Position numbers and translations under genes: made by a program
Shown here: positions 8,942 to 17,741 of the stretch, piece by piece
Position numbering within the stretch: position 1 is the first letter of the stretch
How the letters are laid out: each line of letters begins with the position of its first letter
Assembly: GCF_003591655.1 (NCBI RefSeq)
Contig: NZ_QVRA01000020.1
Coordinates: 254-64,253 of the forward strand
Direction of reading: 5' to 3'
Source of the DNA: Sphingobium terrigena
GTDB taxonomy: Bacteria > Pseudomonadota > Alphaproteobacteria > Sphingomonadales > Sphingomonadaceae
DNA: 64,000 nt
Notes under the pieces: model-generated
What the model saw: the letters and a program-made list of their open reading frames with translations, nothing else
Told to the model about the DNA's origin: nothing
Databases searched by the model: none

Positions 8942-9421
8942 TTATCTGGCCTTGGACGCCGCACACAAGTCGCCGCCAAATATGGTCCCCGGCCACTCCT
9001 TAAATGTAGTGCCGGAAGCTTGAGAATCGGCATCGCGAAATAATGCGATCGTTCGCGGACCACCTGCGATCCCTCCGACCTCAAACCATATGATCCAGTA
9101 ATTTCCGGATTGGTAGGCGCAAAGGAAGCGCCGCTGTGGCGCCGGACCACCGACAACGTCGATGCTGTCGAAACGCCTGTCAACCTCCGAGATTCCGCTA
9201 GCGCCGAAAAAGCGGGCGATTTCCGCGGAAACCGGCTTTGGAACATCCACCAATTTGTTGAATGCCGATGCTTCACCCAGATCGCAGGCTTGAAGGACCG
9301 GCATGTCCGGATAATTTTTTCCTTCCATGTCGTCGGCGGCACCATGCTCGCTGGAGACTAATTGGTCGGCAGGCGCCAAAGGCAATGGTTGCAAATATGC
9401 TGATCTTGGGAACCGCGCCAC
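8942..9421 (-). CDS. hypothetical protein
   Basis: Up to 159 aa. The C-terminal 100 residues (SGNYWIIWFEVGGIAGGPRT and neighbours) look like a folded beta-rich domain; no family recognised. The start is uncertain: GTG 9421 gives the longest form and ATG 9328 a 128-aa form. In another frame just upstream, a hydrophobic stretch (ISIFATIAFGA) resembles a signal peptide, so a frameshift near the 5' end is possible. Confidence 0.45.
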   Translation of the reverse strand: MARFPRSAYLQPLPLAPADQLVSSEHGAADDMEGKNYPDMPVLQACDLGEASAFNKLVDVPKPVSAEIARFFGASGISEVDRRFDSIDVVGGPAPQRRFLCAYQSGNYWIIWFEVGGIAGGPRTIALFRDADSQASGTTFKEWPGTIFGGDLCAASKAR

Positions 9422-9439
9422 TTGATTGAGCCAGATATC

Positions 9440-10624
9440 TCATGGCCTTGGTGTCCCTTCCGACCATCGCCCGTTGAATATTCGCCACCCGACGATGCTG
9501 GCGCAAACGCCGAGCAGACCACCCACGAGATAAGCCGTTGGCGCATCATCCGGCACGAAGAAACCGCCTGCAACGTAGCCGCATATCGCAGCCGTGCGTG
9601 TCGCCGCGCCGTAGATCGCCGCGACCTTAGCATGATCGGCGGCCGGGACTTGCGATTGCAACAGGGTTCTCACCGCGACATTATGAACGCTGTTCGCTCC
9701 GCCACCGGCAATGAAGGCCACAGCGACAATTGCAAGGCCGATGGGCGTGAGGCCGATGAGCAGCATGGTCGCGCCCATGATCGCAGCCGTGGCGAATGCC
9801 GCCCTGCCGACGCGGTGCCCGATGATTCTTTCGGCCAGCGCCGCGCCTATCAGCATCCCGCCAGCCCAGAGCGCCGTAAGAACCCCGAACGCGAGAGGAC
9901 CCCTTGCAAGGGTCACTATGACCAGGAACACAAAGGCCACATCGGCAATTGCAGTGGCGAAGACTTCGATGCTGAGCGCACCCGTCAGTGCCATGACGCG
10001 CCGATTGGTCAGTAGCGGCCGATAGGCAGCGAGTAGGGCTGGCTCTTCCTCCGCGTGCTGCTGCGGCTTGCGATGCAGTCCGCTCAGCGCGACAACGAGA
10101 AGTAGCAGGGCAAAGCTAGCGGCATCGATCAGGAGCGCATTTGTCGATCCCATCCTACCCACCAGAACGCCGCCGGCGACTGGGCCGGCGAGCATGCCGA
10201 GGCTGCGGACCATCTCGAGGAAACCGTTGGCGCGCACGAGCGTCATCCCAAGCGCGCCCGCCAGAACAGGAATCAGCGCGAAGGTCGCAGCACTGCTGAT
10301 TGTGAACAGCACGCTCAGGGCGACGGCGCCGGCGAGCGTAAGCATGGGGATAAAGGCAATGAGCGCTATCGTGGCTGCTTGCAGCGCAGAAACCAAGATC
10401 AGCACATGAGCCGAGTCGCTGCGGTCGATCAGCCGGCCCGCCCAGGGCGCGGCGACGAGGCCTGGAAGCAGTTCCGCGATTAGCAGCGCCGGCACGCCAT
10501 AGGGCGGCATATTGTCGGCGGTGCGGAACATCATCGTCAACAGCGTGATTTCATCGCCGATGGTTGAAACCGTCAGCGCCGCCAGGACCAGCCATCCCCA
10601 GCCATGCCGAAAGGCGACCGTCAT
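9440..10624 (-). CDS. MFS transporter
   Basis: A 394-aa membrane protein with about 12 hydrophobic segments and the cytoplasmic loop AGRLIDRSDS, the usual major-facilitator motif between helices 2 and 3. Two six-helix halves are separated by a polar loop (HRKPQQHAEEEP). Substrate unknown; overall it resembles MFS drug/solute exporters. ATG 10624 is chosen because GGAGAG precedes it directly. It follows the secreted protein gene by 19 nt and is probably in the same operon. Confidence 0.8.
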   Translation of the reverse strand: MTVAFRHGWGWLVLAALTVSTIGDEITLLTMMFRTADNMPPYGVPALLIAELLPGLVAAPWAGRLIDRSDSAHVLILVSALQAATIALIAFIPMLTLAGAVALSVLFTISSAATFALIPVLAGALGMTLVRANGFLEMVRSLGMLAGPVAGGVLVGRMGSTNALLIDAASFALLLLVVALSGLHRKPQQHAEEEPALLAAYRPLLTNRRVMALTGALSIEVFATAIADVAFVFLVIVTLARGPLAFGVLTALWAGGMLIGAALAERIIGHRVGRAAFATAAIMGATMLLIGLTPIGLAIVAVAFIAGGGANSVHNVAVRTLLQSQVPAADHAKVAAIYGAATRTAAICGYVAGGFFVPDDAPTAYLVGGLLGVCASIVGWRIFNGRWSEGTPRP

Positions 10625-10643
10625 CTCTCCGTCCGCCGAGCCA

Positions 10644-11147
10644 TCATTTCCAGCATAAAGCCAAGGCCTTTTCGACACGCCGCGCCCACTGCGCGAGGGG
10701 CGTGCCGACATTGGCTTCCATCATGAAGCTGCCGGAATGACTGTCGCTGAAATTGCCGGGGCCTTCCAACCTGTAGAGCGTGCCATCCATCGTTATGAGA
10801 ATATCCTTGTCGGAAAATCCTGGTGGATCGGGTTGGAGCGGTTCGATCCGCTTCATCTCGCCGATTACGGCACGCATGGCTGGACAAGTCATGCTGTCGG
10901 CCTTTTGTACAGTATGTCTTTGCGTGCGCCGCATCCAGTAATCGAGTTGGCGGGTATCGGGATTGAGCCGGATCGTACCGAACTCGATCCGCGTTTCGTC
11001 GCGCGACGACGGCTTGATCGTCAGCGTTGCCCAGGCCGGTACCCAAGGTCCGGCGGGACCATCTGGGTTGGATGCGGCCTGCGCTTGCCCAAATGCGATT
11101 ACGGCACAGCCGAAGATGGAAGTAAGTCCCAGCAGTCTCCGGTTCAT
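10644..11147 (-). CDS. secreted hypothetical protein
   Basis: A 167-aa protein with a typical signal peptide (MNRRLLGLTSIFGCAVIAFG, cleaved near QAQA) and so probably periplasmic. The mature part has several acidic/aromatic stretches and two Cys residues but no domain I recognise. ATG 11147 follows a GGGGG ribosome site. It is transcribed with the MFS transporter, which may hint at a shared substrate (inference). Confidence 0.6.
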   Translation of the reverse strand: MNRRLLGLTSIFGCAVIAFGQAQAASNPDGPAGPWVPAWATLTIKPSSRDETRIEFGTIRLNPDTRQLDYWMRRTQRHTVQKADSMTCPAMRAVIGEMKRIEPLQPDPPGFSDKDILITMDGTLYRLEGPGNFSDSHSGSFMMEANVGTPLAQWARRVEKALALCWK

Positions 11148-11501
11148 TTGGCCCCCATCATGCGACAAGCCCCGCCGCGGTTCCAAGGCACGACGGGGCT
11201 TGGGTCGCGCTACGCTGCATAGGGCGTTCCACAGCCCCTGCGACCATCAGCAGAGTACTTCGCCCCCCAGTCTATAGCCAAATCATATTGTGCATATATT
11301 TGGAATGTACCGGACATGCTCAAATTAGCGCCCTTCTGGGAAAGCAAGGCTTACCATTTCATCGCTTCGAGATCGGACGGTATGATTTGCCAGCGCGTCG
11401 ATTTTTGCGTCGTACATCACTTTCGTGATTTGGCGCCGGTTCGGTCGCACGGGCAGATCATCAAACATGCGGACAAGCCTTGGTGCCTGATGATATCATC
11501 T
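11148..11501. other. intergenic with 9-bp hairpin
   Basis: Spacer between two minus-strand operons. It carries the inverted repeat at 11166-11202 and AT-rich sequence near 11275-11305 that could hold a promoter. A plus-strand open frame starting in it (11316) is antisense to the small gene at 11502-11768 and not credible as a gene. Confidence 0.4.
11166..11202 (-). terminator. hairpin, possible terminator or leader structure
   Basis: Perfect 9-bp inverted repeat CAAGCCCCG/CGGGGCTTG with a 19-nt loop. It lies about 300 bp after the end of the ATPase sandwich operon and only ~20 bp before the secreted-protein start. No strong T run follows on either strand, so it could equally be a 5' leader hairpin. 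Confidence 0.4.
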
Positions 11502-11768
11502 TCAGGTCACCTGAAACATGGTCATGCGGATGATACCGGGGGAAGCCTCTATCTCCGCTTCGATCGCCGCCACCCGCTCGATACGATCGTTGGGCCAGTC
11601 CCGCGAAACGCTGACGCCCCCTTGATCGGTTTCGATATCGATAAGCCGGGTTTGCGGCGACAAATCGAATAAATGGACAAGCTGATCACAAAGCTCGGGT
11701 GTCAGCCGGTGGACACCCGGCCCGACCATGAGGAGTTGCCACGAGTGAGGAATGCGATCAGCCATCAT
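11502..11768 (-). CDS. small hypothetical protein, paralogue of 12320-12583
   Basis: An 88-aa protein of unknown family. It aligns along its full length with the 87-aa product of 12320-12583: both share W-Q-x-L-M-x-G-P-G near residue 10, D-L-x-P in the middle, then T-D-x-G-x-V-x-V-S-x-D-W-P, and a similar tail. It starts 4 nt after the stop of the P-loop ATPase gene. The pattern (small protein, ATPase, small protein) suggests the two paralogues form a hetero-oligomer or bind the ATPase together; that is inference. Confidence 0.7.
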   Translation of the reverse strand: MMADRIPHSWQLLMVGPGVHRLTPELCDQLVHLFDLSPQTRLIDIETDQGGVSVSRDWPNDRIERVAAIEAEIEASPGIIRMTMFQVT

Positions 11769-11772
11769 GCCT

Positions 11773-12315
11773 TTATATCAATTCGCTCACGAAGCGCACC
11801 CGTTCGCCTACGGTGGCAAGAGGGAGGGTGACCAGCTCGTAGTCCAGGTCAGCATAGGTCGCGACCATCGCCTCGTAGGTCGCCTCTGCTTCCGCGAAAT
11901 CCTGTTTTCTTTCGGCATCGCAGGTGAATATTGCTTGCCAGGGCGGAGCAATGAAAACGCGAGGATGATAGCGAAATTGTTTTGCCGCCTCGTCGACATG
12001 GGCCGGGACGGGAAGATTGCACAGGCGTAGATACCCAAGGACACCGGGAATGCCACGATCGAAGAACACTGGGCCAGTCAGATACCGGGCCTCGTGCCAG
12101 GAACGCAGTTCCCAACCCAGCATCAGTTCCGCGAAAGCGGTGCGATCGTCCCAGGGTAATGCACTGCCGCCGATCATGACCTGGTCGCGGATGATGGCAC
12201 GGCCAGCTTCAGGCATATGGTGAAAACCTCGCGCCGCCAGCGCCTCGATCAGCGTGCTTTTACCTGATCCTGGACCGCCGGTGATGACATGGAAGCTGGT
12301 CAGATCGCTCGGCAT
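11773..12315 (-). CDS. P-loop ATPase (AAA_28-like)
   Basis: A 180-aa nucleotide-binding protein with Walker A GGPGSGKST at residues 13-21 and a compact kinase-like layout: FFDRGIPGVLGYL corresponds to a Walker B/DRG segment. It resembles the AAA_28 family of predicted ATP-binding proteins, whose members often act as small kinases or NTPases of unknown substrate. It sits between two paralogous small genes with 4-nt gaps on each side, so all three are one operon. Confidence 0.8.
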   Translation of the reverse strand: MPSDLTSFHVITGGPGSGKSTLIEALAARGFHHMPEAGRAIIRDQVMIGGSALPWDDRTAFAELMLGWELRSWHEARYLTGPVFFDRGIPGVLGYLRLCNLPVPAHVDEAAKQFRYHPRVFIAPPWQAIFTCDAERKQDFAEAEATYEAMVATYADLDYELVTLPLATVGERVRFVSELI

Positions 12316-12319
12316 GAAA

Positions 12320-12583
12320 TCAGCGGTACTCCTGCAGGGAAATATGAGTGATGCCCCGCACAGATGCGATAGCCTCTACGAGGCTATCGACCATATCCAT
12401 GCTGCGGCGCGGCCAGTCAGGCGAGACGGTGACATAGCCAGCATCGGTCTGGATGTTGATCGTCGCGGTGGCAGGGAGCAGGTCCAGTAAGGACGCGAGC
12501 TTTTCCTGAATATCGGGTATGATGCGATCAATGCCCGGGCCCCCCATCAGGCTTTGCCAGGCAGGGCGTGAGGCATCAGTCAT
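12320..12583 (-). CDS. small hypothetical protein, paralogue of 11502-11768
   Basis: An 87-aa protein, first gene of the three-gene operon. ATG 12583 follows GGGGGACG. The frame stays open further upstream, but the homology with the 88-aa paralogue begins exactly at this ATG, which decides the start. Conserved positions include W-Q-x-L-M-x-G-P-G and T-D-x-G-x-V-x-V-S-x-D-W-P. No known domain. Confidence 0.7.
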   Translation of the reverse strand: MTDASRPAWQSLMGGPGIDRIIPDIQEKLASLLDLLPATATINIQTDAGYVTVSPDWPRRSMDMVDSLVEAIASVRGITHISLQEYR

Positions 12584-13217
12584 GAGCGTCCCCCGCAGTA
12601 CTGGTAAGCCACATGAACTGGAGAACAGAATCGGTCTTGCCAGACTTGCGCCAATGACGGTGATGCTGGTCCAGGCGCCATGTGGCGAGGGCAGCGAGGC
12701 GATAGGGGCGCGGCGCCAGAACGAGATGCGATCATTGAGAGCGATGATCTCGGTGCGGTTCCTCGTTGAACTTCCACAGTCCGATCCAGGGATGGAAGAC
12801 GCGTCAACGTTGTCGTGCACCGCTTTCGCATTCAAGTTTCTGTAGACGCCGCACAAGCCATACCGCGCTGGTTTCGCAAAGTCATGGCGGACAGTAACAG
12901 ATTTAGCGACCTGTGCCAGAGCGCCGGGCACGCTGGTCTCCCGGCGGCATTGAAAAATGGGGGGCGCAACACCGCCGGGAGTGGACGATACTCACACCGG
13001 CATCGAACGCGGAGGCGCCGGTAGCGCCAGACACAGCGCCTGTCTTCATCTCTCCCATGACCTCGACCAAAAATCGGACATGCCGAGCATTCCACGGGGT
13101 ATGTTGAGCGCGAAATACGGCTTCCGCCGCTCGCGATAGTGTCATTCGCTGATGACCGTGGCGTCTTCGATCGTATTGAGAAGAATCGCCAGCGCTCAGG
13201 CTACTGACTCCATCATA
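12584..13217. other. long stretch without a confident gene
   Basis: About 630 bp with several short frames on both strands, none with a good start or family. Pieces read like coding sequence in changing minus-strand frames (for example IIALNDRISFW near 12750 and VFRAQHTPWNARHVRFLVEV near 13100), so this may be a decayed gene. I cannot name it. Confidence 0.35.
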
Positions 13218-13421
13218 TCAGTCTGGCAATTCCGATGGCGTCCGAGCGCGCTTTTCGTGTTCCTTCTGTTCCTCGTAAAGTTCACGTGCAATCTGACGTC
13301 CCAGGAGCCTGGCAAGACGCAGGATCGCAGCCTCCGCACCAGGCGAGATATTAGGGCCCATAGCGGGAGCGCGCCGCTTCCTTTTCACCGCGGCTTTCGT
13401 CCCGAACCTGAATTTGCCCAC
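13218..13421 (-). CDS. small basic hypothetical protein
   Basis: A 67-aa protein with a basic N-terminus (KRKRRAPAMGP) followed by an amphipathic helix (ILRLARLLGRQIARELYEEQ). Proteins of this look are common in sphingomonad mobile elements. No function known. It lies alone, divergent from the membrane protein at 13586. Confidence 0.55.
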   Translation of the reverse strand: MGKFRFGTKAAVKRKRRAPAMGPNISPGAEAAILRLARLLGRQIARELYEEQKEHEKRARTPSELPD

Positions 13422-13585
13422 CTTTCAGACCCGGAGCGCAGATCCAGGCGGAGCGAGGAAGGAAAGGGCGAAGGGGGGAGGATTGGAAGGGGCTTCCCAA
13501 CCGCAATCGGGGCATTGTTACGATGGTCAGCAGGTTCCCCGTCCAATGAAGCTGTGCTATTCTCCGCTTTGGAAAGGCTCTGCAG

Positions 13586-13987
13586 ATGCAGGATGTTGAT
13601 CAACTCGACCCGACACCAGAAGAGACTCCCGCGCCAGCGCCGTCGCCGCGCGCTGCCGACTGGTTCTGGCACCCACGGTATGCAAAACTGACCTGGGCCC
13701 TGACCCTGCTTTACTGGGTCGGTCTCGAGCTGATGATCACCCTTCCATACGACCAGCTCAACATCTACCTGGTCAACACCATGGTACTGCTGATCTTCGT
13801 CTTCAATCCGATCACGGTCGTAGCGGTGTTGGGATATGGCTTCCTCAAAGCCAAGGTCGCATGCGGCGAATGGGTAATAACGGCGGGACCGCCTTCGCAA
13901 AGGCCAATCCTTGATCCCTATACCGATCCGTTCGACCCGCGATCGGGGGATATGCATCTTCGACACATCGGTGTGATCCAGGACTGA
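13586..13987 (+). CDS. small membrane protein
   Basis: A 133-aa protein with a Pro/Glu-rich N-terminal 20 residues, then two hydrophobic segments (about residues 30-52 and 57-82) and a polar tail. GGAAAGG precedes ATG 13586. It converges on traG with a 2-bp gap, so it is not part of the tra operon. Function unknown. Confidence 0.6.
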   Translation: MQDVDQLDPTPEETPAPAPSPRAADWFWHPRYAKLTWALTLLYWVGLELMITLPYDQLNIYLVNTMVLLIFVFNPITVVAVLGYGFLKAKVACGEWVITAGPPSQRPILDPYTDPFDPRSGDMHLRHIGVIQD

Positions 13988-13989
13988 CG

Positions 13990-16900
13990 TCATGGATCCC
14001 GCCGCTCTTTAAAGCTTGGATCACCATCCGCCATACCATTGTCGCGATCGAGCAGTAATCTTCCAGAACTGAGGATCGACGACTGTTCCATTGATGCAAT
14101 AGGGCCGGTTACATCGACTGTCCCACGACCCGCGTCCGCTTGCCTCAAGTACCTGTTGCGCAGGCCATCATTGCCAAGTACGCGATCGCCCAATTCACGA
14201 GAAAACGCCTCTTCCGGACGACCAGAACGCGCAGCCACTCTTTCTGCCGACGCGATTGCCTCCCGGACATCATAGTTCACAATGTCTATCGAAGAGCGTG
14301 CAGAGACGGCCGCCATTCCTCGATCCGAGATGTCGGCACTCAACTTGCCAGTCAGAGAGCCTGTCGCGCTCCCCTTGCCGCCGCCTTTTTCCTCGCCCTC
14401 CTTGCCACCTGAGCCAATGCCGCGTGATGCTGAAGCAGTAAGATCACCGGAGAGGCTTTGGCTATCCGCTGTCGAATGCTCCGCCGAACGCGATAGCGAT
14501 CTGTTCCACCCTGTCTGTGCAATGATCGCGGTTACGTCGCGCTCCAGCGTATCGGCGACCTGCGGTTTCAAACGCCAGTTGCCTCTCCGATCCATCTCGA
14601 ACCCGCCGCGCAGCCAGTTGGCCATGGCCGCCTGACCTTCCGGGCCGCTGCCCAGGAAGTGCTCGATGGTATCCGGCCCGGCCTGCTTGCCGGCCTCGAA
14701 CCGGCTGCTGGTATCATTGCGCGCCGACTGGCTGAACCCGGTGCTGCTGGAGACTAGCAGATCATTATGGGCGAAGCTGAACCGGGCATGCCCGCCATTG
14801 GCGATGGCGCCAAGCTGGCTCTCATTGATAAGGCCGCCCCGCCACATCTGCGCCGCGAGTTCGGGTGTCAGGTTGAGACTGAGGTCGCCATTCTGGTCCA
14901 TGGCGATCTGGCGCTTCGACATCTCCACACCATGCGCACGAAGCAGCGCCTGGGTGCGGGTAAGGCGCTCCCTGTCGACAATTCCGGTCAGACGCTCGTT
15001 CTGTGCGCGGTCGGCGATGCCTTCCGCGCCGCCCTCGGCCATGTCGACCTGATTGCCGGCCGTTCCGGCGAGTGCGCGGATGAAGGAATCCAGGCGAGCC
15101 GCTTCCCGGACCGATACACCGGCGGCCGCGGCGCCCTCGGCAAAGCCTGCATTGTCCGCCTGCCGCCGCTGCTCGGCGATCTGGGCACTGCTGCGTACCC
15201 CGTCGGGCCCGATCTCGCGCTGCGCGTCGAGCTTGCCTGACCGCTCGGCAAAATCATAGCCTGCAGCCTCCCGCGTGCGCCCATAGACGCTGGTGCCTTC
15301 ACGCGCCGCCTCCGCGGTCGCGCCATCGGCTGTGCCGACCTGCACGGCGGCATTGTAACTCTCCAGCGCGCGCAGGACCTGCGCCTCGTTGCGCCCGGTC
15401 GCGCGCGAGAGTTGGCTGATCGCGGTCGATCGCGCCTCGCCTGAAAGCGCATTGATGAACCCGATGCGCCGGCTGGTTTCGGTGACGGAGAGACCCAGCA
15501 TGGCCGCAGCCTGCCATTGTCCCTGATTGCCGCCGGTGCGATGTGCCTGCTCGGTCGCGACATTGCCGCGCTCGACGGCGGCAACCCTGTCGCCTGCATA
15601 GTCGCGCCGGCCTTCCATCGCGCCCACCTGCGTCTGCGCCGCGGTCAGGTCATTGCGCAGCATCTGCTCCTGATCGAAGGCGTTGGCCGTCAGCTTGGCG
15701 AACGTCGGATCGGCACCCGCCTGGGCGATGACCGTCGACGCCTTGAGCGCTGCATCCTTCGCATCATAGCCGCTGCGTTCGAAATGCCGCTGCGCGCCTG
15801 ACTGCATCATTTCATAAGCGCGTTGATCGCCGAACGCTTTCCATTGCACCATATTCTGCGCGAAGGCTGCAAAGGCGCGCTCGCCGCCCTGGCCTTGCCC
15901 GAAATAGGTGGTGCCAAGCTTACGCAGCGCATCGCCCTGGGCAAAATTGTGGATCGCGGAAGTCGCGGCATTGGCGCGCACGGCGCGTGCCGTCGCCGGA
16001 TCGCTCAGATCCCGGCCGACCAGGGCGGGGGAGAGCCCGCCCAGTTCCCGCGCGGCGTCCGCCCGGCCGAGACCGAAGGCTGCCGTTCCCGCTGCCCCGC
16101 CACCCTGTTCGCCGAGCACGGAACCGGCCGAGGCAAAGCTACGGTCGAGGCCGAAGCTGCTGCGCTCGCCAAAATCGCCGAAGCCTGAGGATGCGGCGCG
16201 CCGCGACATGGTGCCGCCGGCCGAGGCCTGCGCCTCCAGGGCCGAGGCATAGCCCTCGCTGGTTCCAACCGTCGCGGCCGCCATGCTGCCCTGGCCCTGC
16301 ACTCCGAGCATGCCCGACGTGAAGGCGGTGAACATGTTGCCCGAGAAGCGGAACACGGTGAAGACGAACGCGCCGGCAAGGCCTGCCGCGGCGGTCCGGA
16401 ACGACCCGAAGATGGCAAGCGCCTTCATCGCCGCCGAGGGCGCGAGGATCCAGCTGTCAGCCGCGACATTGGTCGCGCGCAGCTCGGCCAGGACGCCCAT
16501 CGCCCGGCCGAGGGTAAGCTGGTAGATGCCGGCATCGATGACGCCCCAGAGCGCGACGAACACGAAGAGCCCCAGCGCGAAACTGGCGACCCGGAGGTTG
16601 ATCGGCGTCAGGATGAAGAGCAGCGCGATCGGCATCATCATCAGCATGATCGCGAAGACCGACGCGCGGATGGTCGGCATCCATTCGTTGGCCGTCGAGA
16701 GCGTGGCGAGCCCGTTGGATTCGATGGCGCGGTTCGCCATCACGCGGGCGGTCGCCGCCGGGGAATCCTCGAACAGGACGTCGCCGACGGTCTGGCCGAG
16801 CAGGATGTTGGTCAGGAATTTCTGTCGGCTCATGGAATGACCCAGCATCATGTCGCCCAGTGCATCGATCTGCTGGCGGCAGCGATCGCGCTGGGCCGCC

Positions 16901-17733
16901 TGGGTCACGTCGAAGCCGGTGCGCGCGCAGACCTGGTCGCTATAGGCGTCGAACAGGGTACTGTCCGACAGGCGATCGGCGATATAGCCCCATGCCGCCT
17001 CGCAGCTCATCGTCGTGCCGGCCTTGTCGCTCGCCGTGTACACGGTCGAGAAGGTTGCTGGTCCCGCCATCGCCGCGAAGGAGGCCGGAAGATCGGTTGA
17101 CGTCCGGAAGAGCTGGTCGTCGTCGACCCCATAGGCCGGCGAGACGCGGGCGACGGGATAGCATTGCCGCACATAGTCCTTCACCGTCGCATCGAGGAAG
17201 GTATCCACGATCGGGCTGCGGGGACTGACAGCATTCAGGAACAGGTCGAATGCATGGCCGCCGGCGCCGAATTCCAGCTTGGCATTGGGATCGGTCGTAT
17301 TATCATCGATAGTCTCGGCAAGCGCTCGTTCCATGAGATTGGTGACGCCGGCGACCAGCACGATGAGGTTGGGGACGTCGCCGACCGGCTGATAGGCGTT
17401 GCGCACCCGGTCGTAGATGTGGATCGTGCCCGTAGTGGCGATCATCCCGGCGAACAGGCCGATACCGATCAGCATCTGGAAGCCGAAGGCGACGAGCCCC
17501 ATGCCGGAGCCCTTGATGCTCGCCAGAACCGCGCCCAGCCCGATCCCGGCAACCGCGATGATCACGACGAGCGTTTCGTAGCGCGGGTCACCGAACATCA
17601 TCGCGACCAGGTGGAACGCATCGACGGTTTCCGAAAAGCCGTCCCATGTGTGATAGCTCGCATCGATCGCCAGCGCGGGCGTCGCGCCCAGACACCCGAC
17701 GAGAGCGAGGAGCAAGCGGATAATGCGACGCAT
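13990..17733 (-). CDS. traG: conjugal transfer protein TraG (mating-pair stabilisation)
   Basis: TraG of F-type conjugation, 1247 aa; F TraG acts in pilus assembly through its membrane N-terminal part and in mating-pair stabilisation and entry exclusion through its periplasmic C-terminal part. A signal-like N-terminus (RRIIRLLLALVGCLGATPAL) is followed by several membrane segments within the first ~480 residues. The remaining 750 residues are polar and Ala/Gln/Arg-rich, as in the family. ATG 17733 is preferred because GAGGCGGGGC precedes it; a GTG at 17745 overlapping the traH stop is the alternative. Last gene of the tra operon. Confidence 0.88.
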   Translation of the reverse strand: MRRIIRLLLALVGCLGATPALAIDASYHTWDGFSETVDAFHLVAMMFGDPRYETLVVIIAVAGIGLGAVLASIKGSGMGLVAFGFQMLIGIGLFAGMIATTGTIHIYDRVRNAYQPVGDVPNLIVLVAGVTNLMERALAETIDDNTTDPNAKLEFGAGGHAFDLFLNAVSPRSPIVDTFLDATVKDYVRQCYPVARVSPAYGVDDDQLFRTSTDLPASFAAMAGPATFSTVYTASDKAGTTMSCEAAWGYIADRLSDSTLFDAYSDQVCARTGFDVTQAAQRDRCRQQIDALGDMMLGHSMSRQKFLTNILLGQTVGDVLFEDSPAATARVMANRAIESNGLATLSTANEWMPTIRASVFAIMLMMMPIALLFILTPINLRVASFALGLFVFVALWGVIDAGIYQLTLGRAMGVLAELRATNVAADSWILAPSAAMKALAIFGSFRTAAAGLAGAFVFTVFRFSGNMFTAFTSGMLGVQGQGSMAAATVGTSEGYASALEAQASAGGTMSRRAASSGFGDFGERSSFGLDRSFASAGSVLGEQGGGAAGTAAFGLGRADAARELGGLSPALVGRDLSDPATARAVRANAATSAIHNFAQGDALRKLGTTYFGQGQGGERAFAAFAQNMVQWKAFGDQRAYEMMQSGAQRHFERSGYDAKDAALKASTVIAQAGADPTFAKLTANAFDQEQMLRNDLTAAQTQVGAMEGRRDYAGDRVAAVERGNVATEQAHRTGGNQGQWQAAAMLGLSVTETSRRIGFINALSGEARSTAISQLSRATGRNEAQVLRALESYNAAVQVGTADGATAEAAREGTSVYGRTREAAGYDFAERSGKLDAQREIGPDGVRSSAQIAEQRRQADNAGFAEGAAAAGVSVREAARLDSFIRALAGTAGNQVDMAEGGAEGIADRAQNERLTGIVDRERLTRTQALLRAHGVEMSKRQIAMDQNGDLSLNLTPELAAQMWRGGLINESQLGAIANGGHARFSFAHNDLLVSSSTGFSQSARNDTSSRFEAGKQAGPDTIEHFLGSGPEGQAAMANWLRGGFEMDRRGNWRLKPQVADTLERDVTAIIAQTGWNRSLSRSAEHSTADSQSLSGDLTASASRGIGSGGKEGEEKGGGKGSATGSLTGKLSADISDRGMAAVSARSSIDIVNYDVREAIASAERVAARSGRPEEAFSRELGDRVLGNDGLRNRYLRQADAGRGTVDVTGPIASMEQSSILSSGRLLLDRDNGMADGDPSFKERRDP

Positions 17734-17741
17734 GCCCCGCC

